From the NCBI GenBank assembly GCA_014529385.2, contig CM043950.1, forward strand, positions 76,894,435-76,958,434: DNA of 64,000 nucleotides, written 5' to 3'. Positions 53,865 through 64,000 of this stretch are shown one piece after another. The notes beneath the pieces were generated by a model. It made no database searches, had not been told where the DNA came from, and saw only the letters and a program-made list of their open reading frames with translations. The position numbers were made by a program, and so were the translations under genes. Origin of the DNA: Adiantum capillus-veneris (Eukaryota > Streptophyta > Polypodiopsida > Polypodiales > Pteridaceae). Numbering within the stretch: the first letter of the stretch is position 1; every line of letters starts with the position of its first letter.

Positions 53865-54349
53865 AAATCCCCTTTTTAGGGGTTTTTTGGTGATTTCTCC
53901 CTCTTCGGGTGTCAGATTGAGGCAAGTAGATAGGCATTTTTTAGGTTTTTGGACGTTTTGGACGCATTGGCAGGGTCAAAAGCTTCCAATTCCAACACCA
54001 ATTGACAATTTTGTGATTTTTTAAAATTTCAATGATGACAAAAGCCATACTAAATGAGTGTCGCCTACCTCATGAAAAAGACATCGCACTGAATGAAAAG
54101 GTGCCCTTTTCAAGGACCACTAACATCTTATTTATATTTTTCTTAATCTCAATCTATTTTTCTACGTAATGTAAGATCTTCTTTCATTGGAGGAGCGCTT
54201 TTTTCTCTCTCTTCTAAAAGGCCCTCCAAAAGACCTCTGAAATCTCCTAATTTGAAACATTGCTGACGTTGGTCACGGATGCATTGCAGAAAAGTGGCAG
54301 CATGCACTCCAAATAACCCAATGCCTCCACATAAGCGCCTTGTAGTTCT

Positions 54350-54613
54350 CCTTTTGTGGAAGAATCAAAGACACTAACTGAATTAGCTAGCCAAGGACAA
54401 GACCTTGCAAGCCAACGAGAGACAACCTACATGCTACATGGCCAAATTCTTGAGCTTGAGATAGAGCTAGCGAAATTCCAGGTGAGGCTCAATGAAAAAG
54501 AGACAAAGCTTCAATGATATGCTTCCTTGTACGGTCCATTGCCATATGAGGATGCTACTTCACAACAAGCACCTGCAGATGAATATTCTCAGCTTAGAAG
54601 TTCTAAGTTTTTC
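54350..54613 (+). pseudogene. coiled-coil ORF fragment cut by E5
   Basis: The frame reads P-F-V-E-E-S-K-T then Glu/Leu/Gln-rich helix to a TGA near 54516, and continues open to the E5 LTR. Its style recalls the second coiled coil of E3 ORF3 (38,250-38,820), but the similarity is weak. Confidence 0.35.
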
Positions 54614-54710
54614 TGTTACGAGATTGGGCACCCTCCTATTGTAGTGGTTAGTTGCAATTGGAATAGCTGGCGTAATGGTTAATTATGTGCTATATATTTA
54701 TTTTTGTTGA
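54614..54710 (+). repeat. E5 5' LTR start
   Basis: It matches 57150-57245. After this the two copies differ, so one of them has a deletion or replacement. 54,711-55,269 shows no ORF. Confidence 0.75.
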
Positions 54711-55269
54711 ATTACAAATAAGAGGCTGGACAATCTGCCCCTAAGCCGACAACCGAGCATAAAAAACAAACGAATAATACTTGCTCCATTGGCCTATCGG
54801 TAGTACATTGTCCCGTCCAGTTGCCACAATTTTTGGCCGATCCCCTTTAACCAAGATAACTATGGTGGTTAATCGAAAACTATCAAAGGCTGCACACCAT
54901 TAATAACTATCCTTTACTGTGAGACAAGGAGCTCGAAAGTAGCATTCAATTCAATTTGACGGTGACCATAACTTAAAATTATCAATTGTATTGCCATTAT
55001 TTTGGGATTCGGGATTGGACGCCACAAAACTCGACCAACTCGCACCGTCTAACATCTCACTTTTTTGACAATTTCCTAGCGCATCACCATTTTAGACTTG
55101 ACGCCAACGCAATGTTCGAGCTAAGTACCTTTCATCTCTGTTATTTATTTTACTCTCTCTTACTTATTTTGCATATTGCATCTATAACTATCGCCATATA
55201 GCCCTTTAACCATAATTACTTAAAAACACACAGGAAAAAACAAAGAAAAAAAAGAAAAAGCAAACAATT

Positions 55270-56360
55270 ATGGCACGCCTTCCACAAGCACACAAAATTG
55301 TTGAGCAGCTTGCCAATCTGCAACAATCCCTCATGCTAGCACGGTTCTAGCATGGGTTAGTCAGCTAGATGACTATTTTCATGATGAAGACTTCCCCGAA
55401 CGTGAAATGGTAAAATGTGCATCAAATCATCTCACTTGCAGTGCTCCACTGTGGTGGAACGCCACCAAACAGCATGAGAAAAGACCACGTACCTAGCATG
55501 CATTTAAAAAAGTATTTTTACCTCAAATTTTTCCCACACAGTACAAAGCTAAACATGATGTCAATGGGGTTTAATTCGACAGGGTCAAAATGAAGATGTA
55601 CAGGGTTACACTGATCGTTTTTGGAACTGTCTAATTCAATTGCAAGCTATTGAGCATGTTAGTCACATGAAATTGAAGCATAAGTACATATTAGGCTTGG
55701 CAATACAAATTGGTGCTGAGCTAGATATGTTCGAACCAAATTCTTTGTCAAAGGCTATTAATTTGGCTCTCAATGGAGAGAAGAAGAAAGGTGGATAACC
55801 CTCTCACACCGATCAAACTGCTAACACTAATCGTAATAAGAGACCTTCTTCTCTACTAACTTTGATAGAACCAAACATCAAAGCCGTACCTTTTTCAAGA
55901 GATGAAAATTTGACAATTCTCCTACATTTGCTCAACCTCATGGCAACAACAACAACAACATGCAGCAATGAGGCAACCAAAATTCTTTCAACCCACGTCA
56001 TGTCCCAAACTTTAATGCTAACAAAAAGTTGAAGTGTTTTAAATGCTTTCAGAATGGTCACTATGCAGATAAGTGCCCAAATGGCCTTGTTAAGGGCAAT
56101 GGTCAATTCAGTGGCCAATCTAATGGAGTCAAGCAAAATTCAAGCCAAAAACCCTTTAAAAACAACCGCCCCAACGGTGCTACTCTTAACCTCATCAAAG
56201 ATGCTAATCTCGATGACATCGGTCTTTGTAGCTATTACAATAATTTTTTTCATAAATCTGCTTACAAGTCACATTATTTGACTCTCTTGTTGAATAAAAA
56301 ATCTCCTATGAATGAATTGATGTACAAGAAAGCTTATTTAATGCACTTAAGCATACTTTG
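55270..56360 (+). pseudogene. gag: E5 gag with zinc knuckle
   Basis: It starts at ATG 55270 and is broken by several stops and frameshifts. The capsid region keeps the typical L-W-W-N-A-T block and a F-x-x-F-L-P block, and later a helix ending N-L-A-L-N-G-E-K. The zinc knuckle CX2CX4HX4C at 56034-56075 is intact. After it the sequence reaches a deletion junction near 56325. Confidence 0.75.
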
Positions 56361-56759
56361 ACTAATGCACTTGTATTGCAACTACATGATTTTGAAAGAC
56401 CATTCTTTGTTGTAGTCATTGATGCTAGTGGAAAAGGTATTGGTGCAGTACTTATGCAAGATAACCATCCACTTGCTTTTGAAAGTCGTAAATTCAAACC
56501 TTCTAAAACAAAGTTCAATACTTATGATAAAGAATTGACTGTTGTGGTACATGCATTGAAAATCTGGAGACATTATGTAATGGGTACTAACTTGATCATT
56601 AAAACTGATCAACAAAGTATCAAATATTTACTTTCTCAACCCTTAATAGATGATAGACATATTAAGTGGGCCGCTTTTATTCAAAGTTTTCAGCCCAACA
56701 TTCAATACCAGCCTGGTAAAGAAAATTTTGGCCGCTCCTTGTTTCTATGGACCTTTTAA
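56330..56759 (+). pseudogene. pol: E5 RT end and RNase H
   Basis: A few codons typical of the RT end (F-N-A-L-K-H-T-L) run into the RNase H: V-I-D-A-S-G-K-G-I-G-A-V-L-M-Q, then T-Y-D-K-E-L and T-D-Q-Q-S-I. The block is open for 133 codons. After P-G-K-E-N the expected A-D-A-L-S-R is replaced by unrelated codons at a deletion junction. Confidence 0.82.
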
Positions 56760-57105
56760 AATTTTAGTTGTCATTAATGTTGTTTCTTTCCGTTTAGACC
56801 TACCTGCACATTGTCACATTCACAATGCATTTCACATTAGTCTTTTTAGACCATTCAAAGGACCCCTACCTACCATCACATTTATGAAGACCCACCTTCA
56901 CTTCTAGACCAAGAAGAACAACTCATCCTTGACACAATGGTTGATCACGAGACCACCACTACACGCACTGGTATGGTTTATGACCGTTACCTTTTGACTT
57001 TCAAGGGCCACCCTAGAGAGGATGCCAAATGGATGCCTAAGAAGTTCTTTTGCAACTTCCCAGACCTTCTCCAAAGTTTTCGTCACTCACAATCGAGTTG
57101 ATTTC
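56735..57105 (+). pseudogene. pol: E5 integrase C-terminus and chromodomain
   Basis: A Y-G-P-F-K-I-L block with R-L-D-L-P and I-H-N-A-F-H-I-S-L is the GPY/F module. In a second frame it is followed by a chromodomain-like segment (R-Y-L-L-T-F-K-G-H-P and A-K-W-M-P). Chromodomains mark chromoviruses. The integrase zinc domain and DDE core are absent. Confidence 0.75.
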
Positions 57106-57136
57106 TCTATTGAGCAACTGAGGACAGTTTCTATCC

Positions 57137-57149
57137 CTGGTGGGAGGGA
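57137..57149 (+). other. E5 polypurine tract
   Basis: GGTGGGAGGGA lies directly before the LTR start at 57150. Confidence 0.6.
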
Positions 57150-57245
57150 TGTTACGAGACTGGGCACCCTCCTGTTGTAGTGGTTAGTTGCAAATGGGAT
57201 AGTTGGCATAATGGTTAATTATGCATTGTCTATTTATTTTACTAA
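57150..57245 (+). repeat. E5 3' LTR, part shared with the 5' LTR
   Basis: The LTR continues to the right by unknown length. TG-repeat-rich sequence at 57710-57750 and poly-pyrimidine near 58730 show no partner. Confidence 0.75.
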
Positions 57246-59034
57246 CTGAGTTGATGATGATGATTTTGTGGAGTGGAATGCGGGGAGTTGATGAAGAGGT
57301 GCAGGCAATTACTCTCGCCCGTTTTATACTTGCTTAGTAATTTTAGGTTTTCATTTCAATAAGCCACTATGGCTCTGTAAATAATTGTAGTGGGAACTCC
57401 CCTTATGGGTCATACAAGAACTAATGAGCTTCAATGATTTACAAAAGTGAACTGGTTGTAAAAGAGGGGCCTCAAATTTTGGCACCTTAAAATCACAAAT
57501 AATATATTAAATACCAACTCCACAAGAATAGGTGTTGTGGAGTTTGGTGCTAGATTTAGGCCTTGCTCTTGTATATTCTCTTCTCTACACTCTTATGCTA
57601 TGCTAAATTTGTTGTGTACTCTCTAATCAAGTCCCTATCTCTTACAATTCTCTTAATATAAACTTACAATCTTGTCTATGTCAATTCCATGTTCTCTGTG
57701 TGTGTTTCATAGTCTAGGTGTGTGTGTGTGAGTGTGGGTGTGTGCGTGCGCGCTTGGAAATTGGGAAAAGAGGTGGACAGGTTGATGTTGATGTCTGTGA
57801 GCAAGGTTGAATGGTTTTAAGCAATCGGTGTCCCCCTCTTCTCCCAACATTTTCATAGATGATCCACTAGACCAACTAGCACACTCAATAGCCTATGTCT
57901 CAAAACCACATTTTTCCCCTTCACACCTTCTATCTGTATTCTTGAAAAGGCAATGTGCTTTATCAAATTGTTTGTAATTTTAGAGCTACATTTTTTCTCC
58001 TCACCTCTTTCTATTTATCCTCAAAAGGGCAATGTGTTAGATCAAATCATTCTATATCTGATCATTTTAAGGCTATCTCCCATTCCATATCATCAATGTT
58101 GTTGACTTGTGTAGAGAGATAGCTTCATGCATTTTGAAGACACCATAGTGATTTTGCATTGCTCTTGTTGCAATGTTTTGAGGCTTATGGATAAGTCTCA
58201 TATTCTAGAAAATATACACCAAATCAGAAGCCTGTTTAGGATGAAGATGATTTTCTTTTTTGGTATGCATAAAGTCGAATACCAACCTGTTTCTCTTGCA
58301 TCTTCCACATGATGCAAAAACTAATAAAACCCTAACTGCAATGTGTTGAAACTCCACCTCATCTCTGCCATACTCTTTCCACCATAGAGTTTCCCTTGCT
58401 TTGGCAATGGTGTCTATATGCCATGGATACTAAAACATACCATTCATGTTACCATAGTCAACTCATTGATGAAAAGCTATTTTTTAATCCTCTTATCTCA
58501 AGAGTTGGGAGCACACTATTTTGAGGTCAGTCATGAACTCTTTGTTAGCAAAATATTGGTGCATTTAGAACTTATGATCCAATACAAATGCCGCATGGGG
58601 GATATTCCCAGGCGAGCAATTTTTGGTCAGCGCTTTTAGGAATTAGACAAGAATATTCCTAAAAAGATTCTCTCTTCCTCCTTCTCTATCTCTCTCGTGC
58701 AATTTTGCTAGTCTCCACTCCTTCTTTTTCTTCTCTCTATCTCTCTCTATGAGAGAGAGAGAGAGAGAGGGTAGAGATATGCAATGAGGTATTAGGGAGG
58801 TTGAGACATAGACAACCATATGACAGCCCTCAAATTGTTTCAAAAACAACAGAGACAAGGGTACTTGAAACAAGAATATCCATTAATCATAGAGAGGTTA
58901 TATTTTATTGCACTTGCACTACATAGGGAAGAAGCATTCATATTTTGGAAGGCCCGGTTTTCAGAGTAGTTGTGTTGTCCTTGAGTGGCAAAAGAAGATT
59001 CACCACGTTCCCTAGCTACTGCATCATTTGCTCC
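57246..59034. other. no supported gene
   Basis: AT-rich sequence with TG repeats near 57715 and a CT tract facing a GA tract at 58730-58770. No domain is recognised. Confidence 0.5.
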
Positions 59035-59271
59035 TCATCCTCCTCTATGATGAGCCCAATCTTCTTCCAACAAGAGAAAGCGAATTGTCCCTTCTTGTTC
59101 AAGGTGAGCAAGGTCCTCATATTGAGTGTGGCAATGATAGAGGCGATACACATTGATTGTTGCCTTCAGAGCCTCCCTAAACCAGTCGGCTCCATACAAC
59201 ACCTCTCCATTGGGAATTGCTTCCATGGCATCCCACAAAGACTTGATTCTATTCTCAAGATCGTCGGACAT
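59035..59271 (-). CDS. unknown 78-residue ORF
   Basis: A complete ATG-to-TGA frame on the minus strand, starting M-S-D-D-L-E-N-R-I. It is acidic and helix-rich with a central Y-G-A-D-W-F block and ends in H-H-R-G-G. It lies downstream of the SWIM-like region on the same strand. I do not recognise it. Confidence 0.25.
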   Translation of the reverse strand: MSDDLENRIKSLWDAMEAIPNGEVLYGADWFREALKATINVYRLYHCHTQYEDLAHLEQEGTIRFLLLEEDWAHHRGG

Positions 59272-59620
59272 CGTGAAAAGTAAGAGAAGTGCGCTACGGT
59301 ATCTAGTGAATGCTTTCACAAAACTAATTCAAGCAATGTCAATTTATATCAATTGAGGGAATATTATAGTATTACTTTATTCACAATGTGACACATAAAC
59401 AACCACTTTCCAAATTTGAAAAAAATTGCAAAACAATGTACCAAAATGTGGCCATCATAAGATAAAATTAGAATTGGTAGAGCTGTCAATTTTGTGAATT
59501 GACATACAAAAAGTGAGAAACGACAAATGCTATGCATCCATGCCTGGATAGGTCCGGCCTTGGCTAAGTTCCCTAAAGATATCAACATCTTCCAGAATTG
59601 GTCGATGGATAAACATGTTC

Positions 59621-60154
59621 TCATTTTGTCTTAACCATAGCACACGCAGATAAATAAAATAAAAATGTATACATGCAAGATATGGTTTTTACTTTGACAC
59701 CCATATTCATGAAGTTTGGACATGTGCACGATGGCTGGTTGCAAATACAAACATTGTATAACCCGACATGACCATCTTCGCTTTTGGTCTCTACTTTGAA
59801 GCACTCATAAACACCATCTGTCGCACATATCTCTTCTACGACCTTGGATCTTAGCACTAGAGCTAAATTAATCTTGCAAGCAGCTTCCTTGGAAGAGGAA
59901 GTCCGATACCGTACACGCACACCATCTCGCACTGTGGCTCGTGCACTGCCTTGAGGAGTGGATGTATCTTTTGACTTGAAAGGAGAGTTGGTCATATTTT
60001 GTGCAGGAACAACCGGTGTTACATTAGAGATTCCTTCTTTCCTAAACTCCACTTGGATACCCCCCTTCATGTAATATTTGCACCTCATCCTCAGATAGGT
60101 TGGTGCCCACATGCACGGGCCACGTGTGGTGTCAATGATGAGGCTGCGGCTCAA
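59621..60154 (-). pseudogene. SWIM-like zinc-finger ORF, degenerate
   Basis: The minus-strand frame is open for 177 codons. Near its C-terminus a C-x-C-P-N-F block is followed by T-I-S-C-M-Y, which matches the SWIM pattern C-x-C-x(n)-C-x-H with the final His changed to Tyr. SWIM domains occur in Mutator-type transposases and other plant proteins. The N-terminal part is not recognised and the start is not an ATG, so it may be the rest of a longer gene. Confidence 0.4.
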
Positions 60155-60239
60155 TGTTCTAGTCTACTATATGGAAATGCAAGACATGATCCGGAGAAAA
60201 CCAAAACCACTGGCGCACCACACCATTTGGATGTTTTTG

Positions 60240-61690
60240 ATATCCTTCAAAACATGGGGCCAATATACCAAGGTTTGAACGTGCAATACTGCTTCTACAC
60301 CTTGTTCCTCCTCTTGGCGTGCCGCTACATGTAACTCTACTACCTTGTGGAGTTCGATGTATGGCCCACATTGCCTCATTGACCTTGCATTCCACTACAT
60401 ACTGCCCACCCAAACCTATACTTTGTTTTGTGGTTTGTGATATCCTTTCTTGTGTGAAGTTGATCTTACGGGGTCTTCCACACTTCTTGCGATCTTTGGT
60501 GACCGAGTTGTACTCAAGCCTATGTGATGCATCATCTTCCACATTGATAACCTCATTTGGCTTGCGTTTTTGCCTTGAGTCTCCTTATCTCTTGTCAATG
60601 GAGTCAGTTGTTTATAGATTGGAGTGTCATACGTGGCTGCTTCCACAAGAGAAACATTATGTTACATTTCTTCCACTATTTTTTTCATTACGCCCCTACC
60701 AAAGTTCAAGTAGAGCAGCTCACCTGTTTCCCTGAGGTGAATCTTCCTGTCTTTCTAGAAAACCACATTTCTTTTATAGGCTTCATCAAAGTCATCACAC
60801 TCCTCAACATATCTAGGGTCTTCACTATCACACCACATGCATCGATTTTCCCAACCCTTGCATGGTGGTTGCCGCTTAAACTCTAAAGTAGACCCCTTTT
60901 CAGTTAACCCTTCAAGTTTTACACCTTTAAGATTTAAATTTAACTCCTGAATACCTTTCAGCAGTTTCTTGAGAACCGGCTCCTCTACTTTGGGTATTGC
61001 CAAGGATGAATTTGCCTTAATGTCCTCTTCAACAACATCCATCATATCGGCCACAACCAGCTTATCAACTCTCATCTATTGTTTCACGATCATATTCGTG
61101 ACTATCTTCCAGTCAAACATTAATCCCAATTCACCTATTCAATCCTCCAGCAATTGCATGAGACTCTTTTGAAGTCATGGGTCAGCAGTATGAATAAACA
61201 ATTCAACCTTCTAATCCTCCATCGAACGCTGCTCTCTCGAGGATAATTGGTCAAATTTCTTTTCAAACTCCTACAACAACTCTCGTGTGGATAAATTTTT
61301 ATTTTTCTGTTGCACCCACTTCATGAAGCTCTATTTGGTTACCCTTTGTGACTCCTCAAGAAAATATTCCTCCTGCACCGCCTTCTTGAATTCTTGCAAA
61401 TCGGGTCCTTGAGCTGCCTGAATCTCTTTAATTTGGCCCCTAAGTTTTGGCACCACAATTAGACGAAACCCTTCCATTGCGTTCTAATCATCAATTCCAT
61501 TATCTTCCATTGCCTGCTCGTAGATATTGCAAAATTTTCTAATACCCCGGCATTCATTTCGTTGTAATTATTTTGTTCATCTGTTGAGCTTTGCAACCCG
61601 CTCCTACAAATTATGTTGATGTTGAGTAGCTTGTTTTTGTTGTATATATGCTGCAAATTGTTGCATGGCTGCCTCTAGTGGTGTAGACAT
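60240..61690 (-). pseudogene. gag-like pseudogene with decayed zinc knuckle
   Basis: From ATG at 61690 reading down: S-T-P-L-E-A-A-M-Q-Q-F, then after a frameshift a helix-rich block with F-K-K-A-V-Q-E-E-Y and F-E-K-K-F-D-Q-L. A C-M-W-C knuckle follows near 60845, with its His changed to Pro. Then comes a L-R-E-T-G-E-L-L-Y-L-N-F-G-R-G block and an AT-hook-like G-R-P-R-K near 60470. The order is that of a gag-like protein of plant retroelements. At least seven in-frame stops are present, mostly TAG. Confidence 0.55.
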
Positions 61691-62325
61691 CTTCCTCCAC
61701 AAGATTTTCCCACCCCAACTCGATTTTGCATCGGGTTCACCATATTGTCGAGGGATTATGGGTTCAAAGGTGAGCTGCATCGGGCTGTTAGCTGTGGGAA
61801 AAGAGAGGAAAAGAAGAAGCACCACACCGTACAGTAAATCAATAGCTGCTTTGAAATGAAATTAAGTACAAAAACAAATGGATTTCTAACATGAACAAGA
61901 TAAGATGCATGTTGCCCAAGTGGCATTGTTAAAGGCATCATAATGTAGTTTAGTCGTAGACTATGGACTTTAAAATCCCTTACAATGTGTTAGCCCGACT
62001 GAAAAACGATATAGAGGGAAAATAGCTGAAGAAACTATGTACAAGAAGTGTAAGCAAATGGGGGGCCGATGCAATCTTGATGATAGTAAGGTATGCCGCT
62101 ATATCCGCCTTCCAAAAACTCCCTCCTCTTGATCTCCTTGCTCTCCCAAGATTTTTGTTTTTGCCTCCCCAAGAAAAAAAATTCTACCCAACAAAACCTC
62201 TCAACAACATCTCCAAAAAATGCCCATAAATTTGGGTTTTATAGCCCAGCCACTCCTTTTTCAGTAAACCCAAGTGCATAGGACACTTGTCCTCTTGAAC
62301 TTCAAGTTTTTTCATGTGGAACTAA
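61691..62325. other. no supported gene
   Basis: The gag-like reading frame may extend upstream to about 61790 without an ATG. The rest shows nothing recognisable. Confidence 0.4.

Positions 62326-62398
<73 letters not shown>
62326..62398. repeat. (CT)n(CA)n compound microsatellite
   Basis: (CT)n at 62326-62352 joins (CA)n at 62353-62398. Confidence 0.97.
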
Positions 62399-62400
<2 letters not shown>

Positions 62401-64000
62401 ATTGCTTTGTGCACCGCGGGGAGGGCCCCTTAGCACTAGGGATATCGCTAGTGGGGATCCCCTTTTCTCTTCAAAAGAGATGGCGAGCATGGGACCGGGC
62501 CCTAGCGGGTGTCACTTCATCAACCTGCAGCGCATTTGGAAATAGCAACAGTGATGCTACTCAACACCACCAAAAAACGCTGGCGTTTGCCCACGAACGC
62601 CACCACTGTATCGTCAAACAACCTCTCCCACTCACATGCCCATAGTAAGTCATGACATAGGCTATATAGCCTTTCTCTATGCGTTCTCCCTTTGCAAGTG
62701 GGATTGTCCCTCTACAACGAGGCACTTCATGGGTTATGTGGCTTCCAAGGCCTCCACCAAGCCTCAAATTTACTTTTAAAAAAAAAACTTATTTTGTTGC
62801 CATGTTCCTCCTATCACAATCCTCTGCTCAGGACTCTAGTGACCCGGCTATAAGATCTTAATGCAAGCTCTATTATCCGGCTTCAAGCCGTGCCAATTCC
62901 ACTGCTCTCAAATATTGTTGAGCCCTCCAACTGTGGTGACAGAAACCGAAAAAATTCATCCAATCCAGCTCACAACTACCACCGACTTTGAACTACGATA
63001 TTTCACCTTCTTGGGCTCCAATTGACGAGACGTAAATTCATGTGGACTTTCGTTGATGCATATAGCACATACAAGCCCTAGCAAGGACATGAAAATGCTA
63101 GATGGTATGCATACTAAGGCGGCCTATGTGACACATACCTGGCCCTATGCAAATCTTCAACTTGCCATAACTTGCAATCCAGAGCTCTGATCCGCAATCC
63201 AAAAAGATGGGCATAGTCCACAACACAAGCACTTTAATCCTATCGACTCGCATATGCACTGGCCATGTGTCCCCAATTGCCCTACTTGTTGGGGATCTAC
63301 AACACTTTCCAACTTCAAACTGCCATAACTTCTTAACCGTAGCTCCTATTGACAAGCCGTAAAGACAGGCCTCTAGAGATCTTTAAGTACCATAATTATA
63401 ATCAACTCTCAGCTATGACCTCTTCAAGCATACTCACTTTTAACATTAGCAAGAAAACTTTTGGCTCTTTAAAGCCGCATCTGGCATACATTTAACTTAA
63501 AGCTAGCTTGTTATCAAGCCCTGACCACTCATCAATAAATGCATAGCCTTCAAAGAAACTTAATTTTCATCCCTCTGCTCGCTTTCCCTCTATGGAAGAG
63601 AATCTGCACGCCAACGTACAATTCGCACGTATGAAATGAAGAAGAAAATAATACACCTATTAGTTGTGTATTGTTTATCTCTCGAGTAACGAGAATAATT
63701 CTACTTAGTTGAGATTGCGGAGGAAGAGACTCAATGAGAGTTTGTCTCCTTTTTTTTATGATTTCTACAATTTCCTCGTGAGATATGTGCTTAGTTAGCT
63801 CTGCCAATAATTTTATCCAAGATAAACTCAACTATATTTTTCATAATCCTTTCCACCAATGCTGGCTTTACGTTTATGGCATCTGCAATGTTGGATTTTA
63901 GTTTGTATATAGGTCTTATTTGATATCTTCTTGACGTCTCTCAAGTTGGCAAATATGTAGAGCAATAAAATATTCTTTGGACATACCCTCTTCCCATGGC
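62399..64000. other. no supported gene
   Basis: A minus-strand open frame at 63550-63831 has no recognised domain. Nothing else stands out on either strand. Confidence 0.5.

Larger units (their letters stand above)
53323..54251. repeat. 0.93-kb foldback element (long imperfect inverted repeat)
   Basis: The left arm GATTAGGAGATTTC (53322 on) pairs with GAAATCTCCTAATTT (to 54252). Complementary blocks continue inwards in order: CTTTTTCATTCAATGCG with its partner, CTTTTGTAATCATTGAAATT with its partner, and GTCTATCTACTTGCCTCAATCTGA (53652) with its partner near 53933. The arms are about 400 bp with roughly 75-80% identity by eye. Transcription through it would give a long hairpin RNA. I see no transposase or clear target duplication. 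Confidence 0.85.
54614..57245 (+). mobile_element. E5: deletion derivative of a chromovirus (Ty3/gypsy)
   Basis: LTR starts TGTTACGAGA at 54614 and TGTTACGAGA at 57150 agree for about 95 bases and then diverge. Between them lie gag, a zinc knuckle, an RNase H block and the integrase C-terminus with a chromodomain. Protease, most of RT and the integrase catalytic core are missing, so it could move only with help from another element. The right end of the 3' LTR is not placed. Confidence 0.8.

Noticed and set aside
53644-53937. 97-codon minus-strand frame
   Set aside because: It lies entirely within the foldback hairpins and has no domain.
54770-54850. tRNA gene on the plus strand
   Set aside because: An A-box-like TGGCCTATCGG is present, but the B box is two bases short and no cloverleaf closes.
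63550-63831. 93-codon minus-strand frame as a gene
   Set aside because: It has no recognised domain, no supporting context, and part of it reads like AT-rich LTR or intergenic DNA.

Overview
The window is repeat-dominated nuclear DNA of a land plant. It contains no bacterial, organellar or CRISPR-type content. It holds several LTR retrotransposons with plant-type domain order, long LTRs with CT and CA microsatellites, chromovirus remains, a foldback element and almost no host genes. The mix of lineages fits a large non-seed-plant genome such as a fern, but that is inference and I cannot name the species.

Positions 1 to about 47,000 are best read as elements inserted into elements. The outermost is E4, an old Athila-like Ty3/gypsy element on the minus strand. 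Its gag is cut at 43,674 by a minus-strand Ty1/copia element with its 5' LTR at 43,448-43,673. The copia element is split by E3, a 29-kb plus-strand Athila-like element at 13,003-41,940 with a GTTGG target duplication. E3's 5' LTR is in turn split by E2, a Tat-type plus-strand element at 13,687-22,981. E1, a second Tat-type element, runs from the window edge to 10,864 and cuts the 3' end of the copia pol, so it probably also sits in the copia element.

E1 and E2 have the order pre-gag ORF, gag, zinc knuckle, protease, RT, RNase H, second RNase H, integrase. They share the same unusual primer-binding site. E3 has gag with several zinc-knuckle-like motifs, protease, RT, RNase H and integrase, then a second retropepsin-like domain after integrase, then a 2-kb non-coding block and a large third ORF. 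All are broken by stops, frameshifts or deletions, so none looks autonomous.

The most interesting signal is a recurrent dyad-symmetric motif with core GATCGCGATC. It is found in the E3 LTRs, the E3 leader, the E3 block before ORF3, and the leader of E4. Its arms differ between the families yet remain self-complementary. The second protease in E3, a duplicated pre-gag domain in E1, and a truncated E2-type LTR at the identical site of the other E3 LTR are also notable.

From about 47 kb to the right edge the DNA is AT-rich and sparse. It contains tRNA-derived SINE-like sequences, one GC-richer candidate gene (48,868-49,203), a kinase-like fragment, a 0.93-kb foldback with twin hairpins (53,323-54,251), a chromovirus deletion derivative E5 (54,614-57,245), and a minus-strand gag-like and SWIM-like degenerate region (59.0-61.7 kb). 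The last 2.3 kb shows only a CT/CA microsatellite and nothing else I can support.
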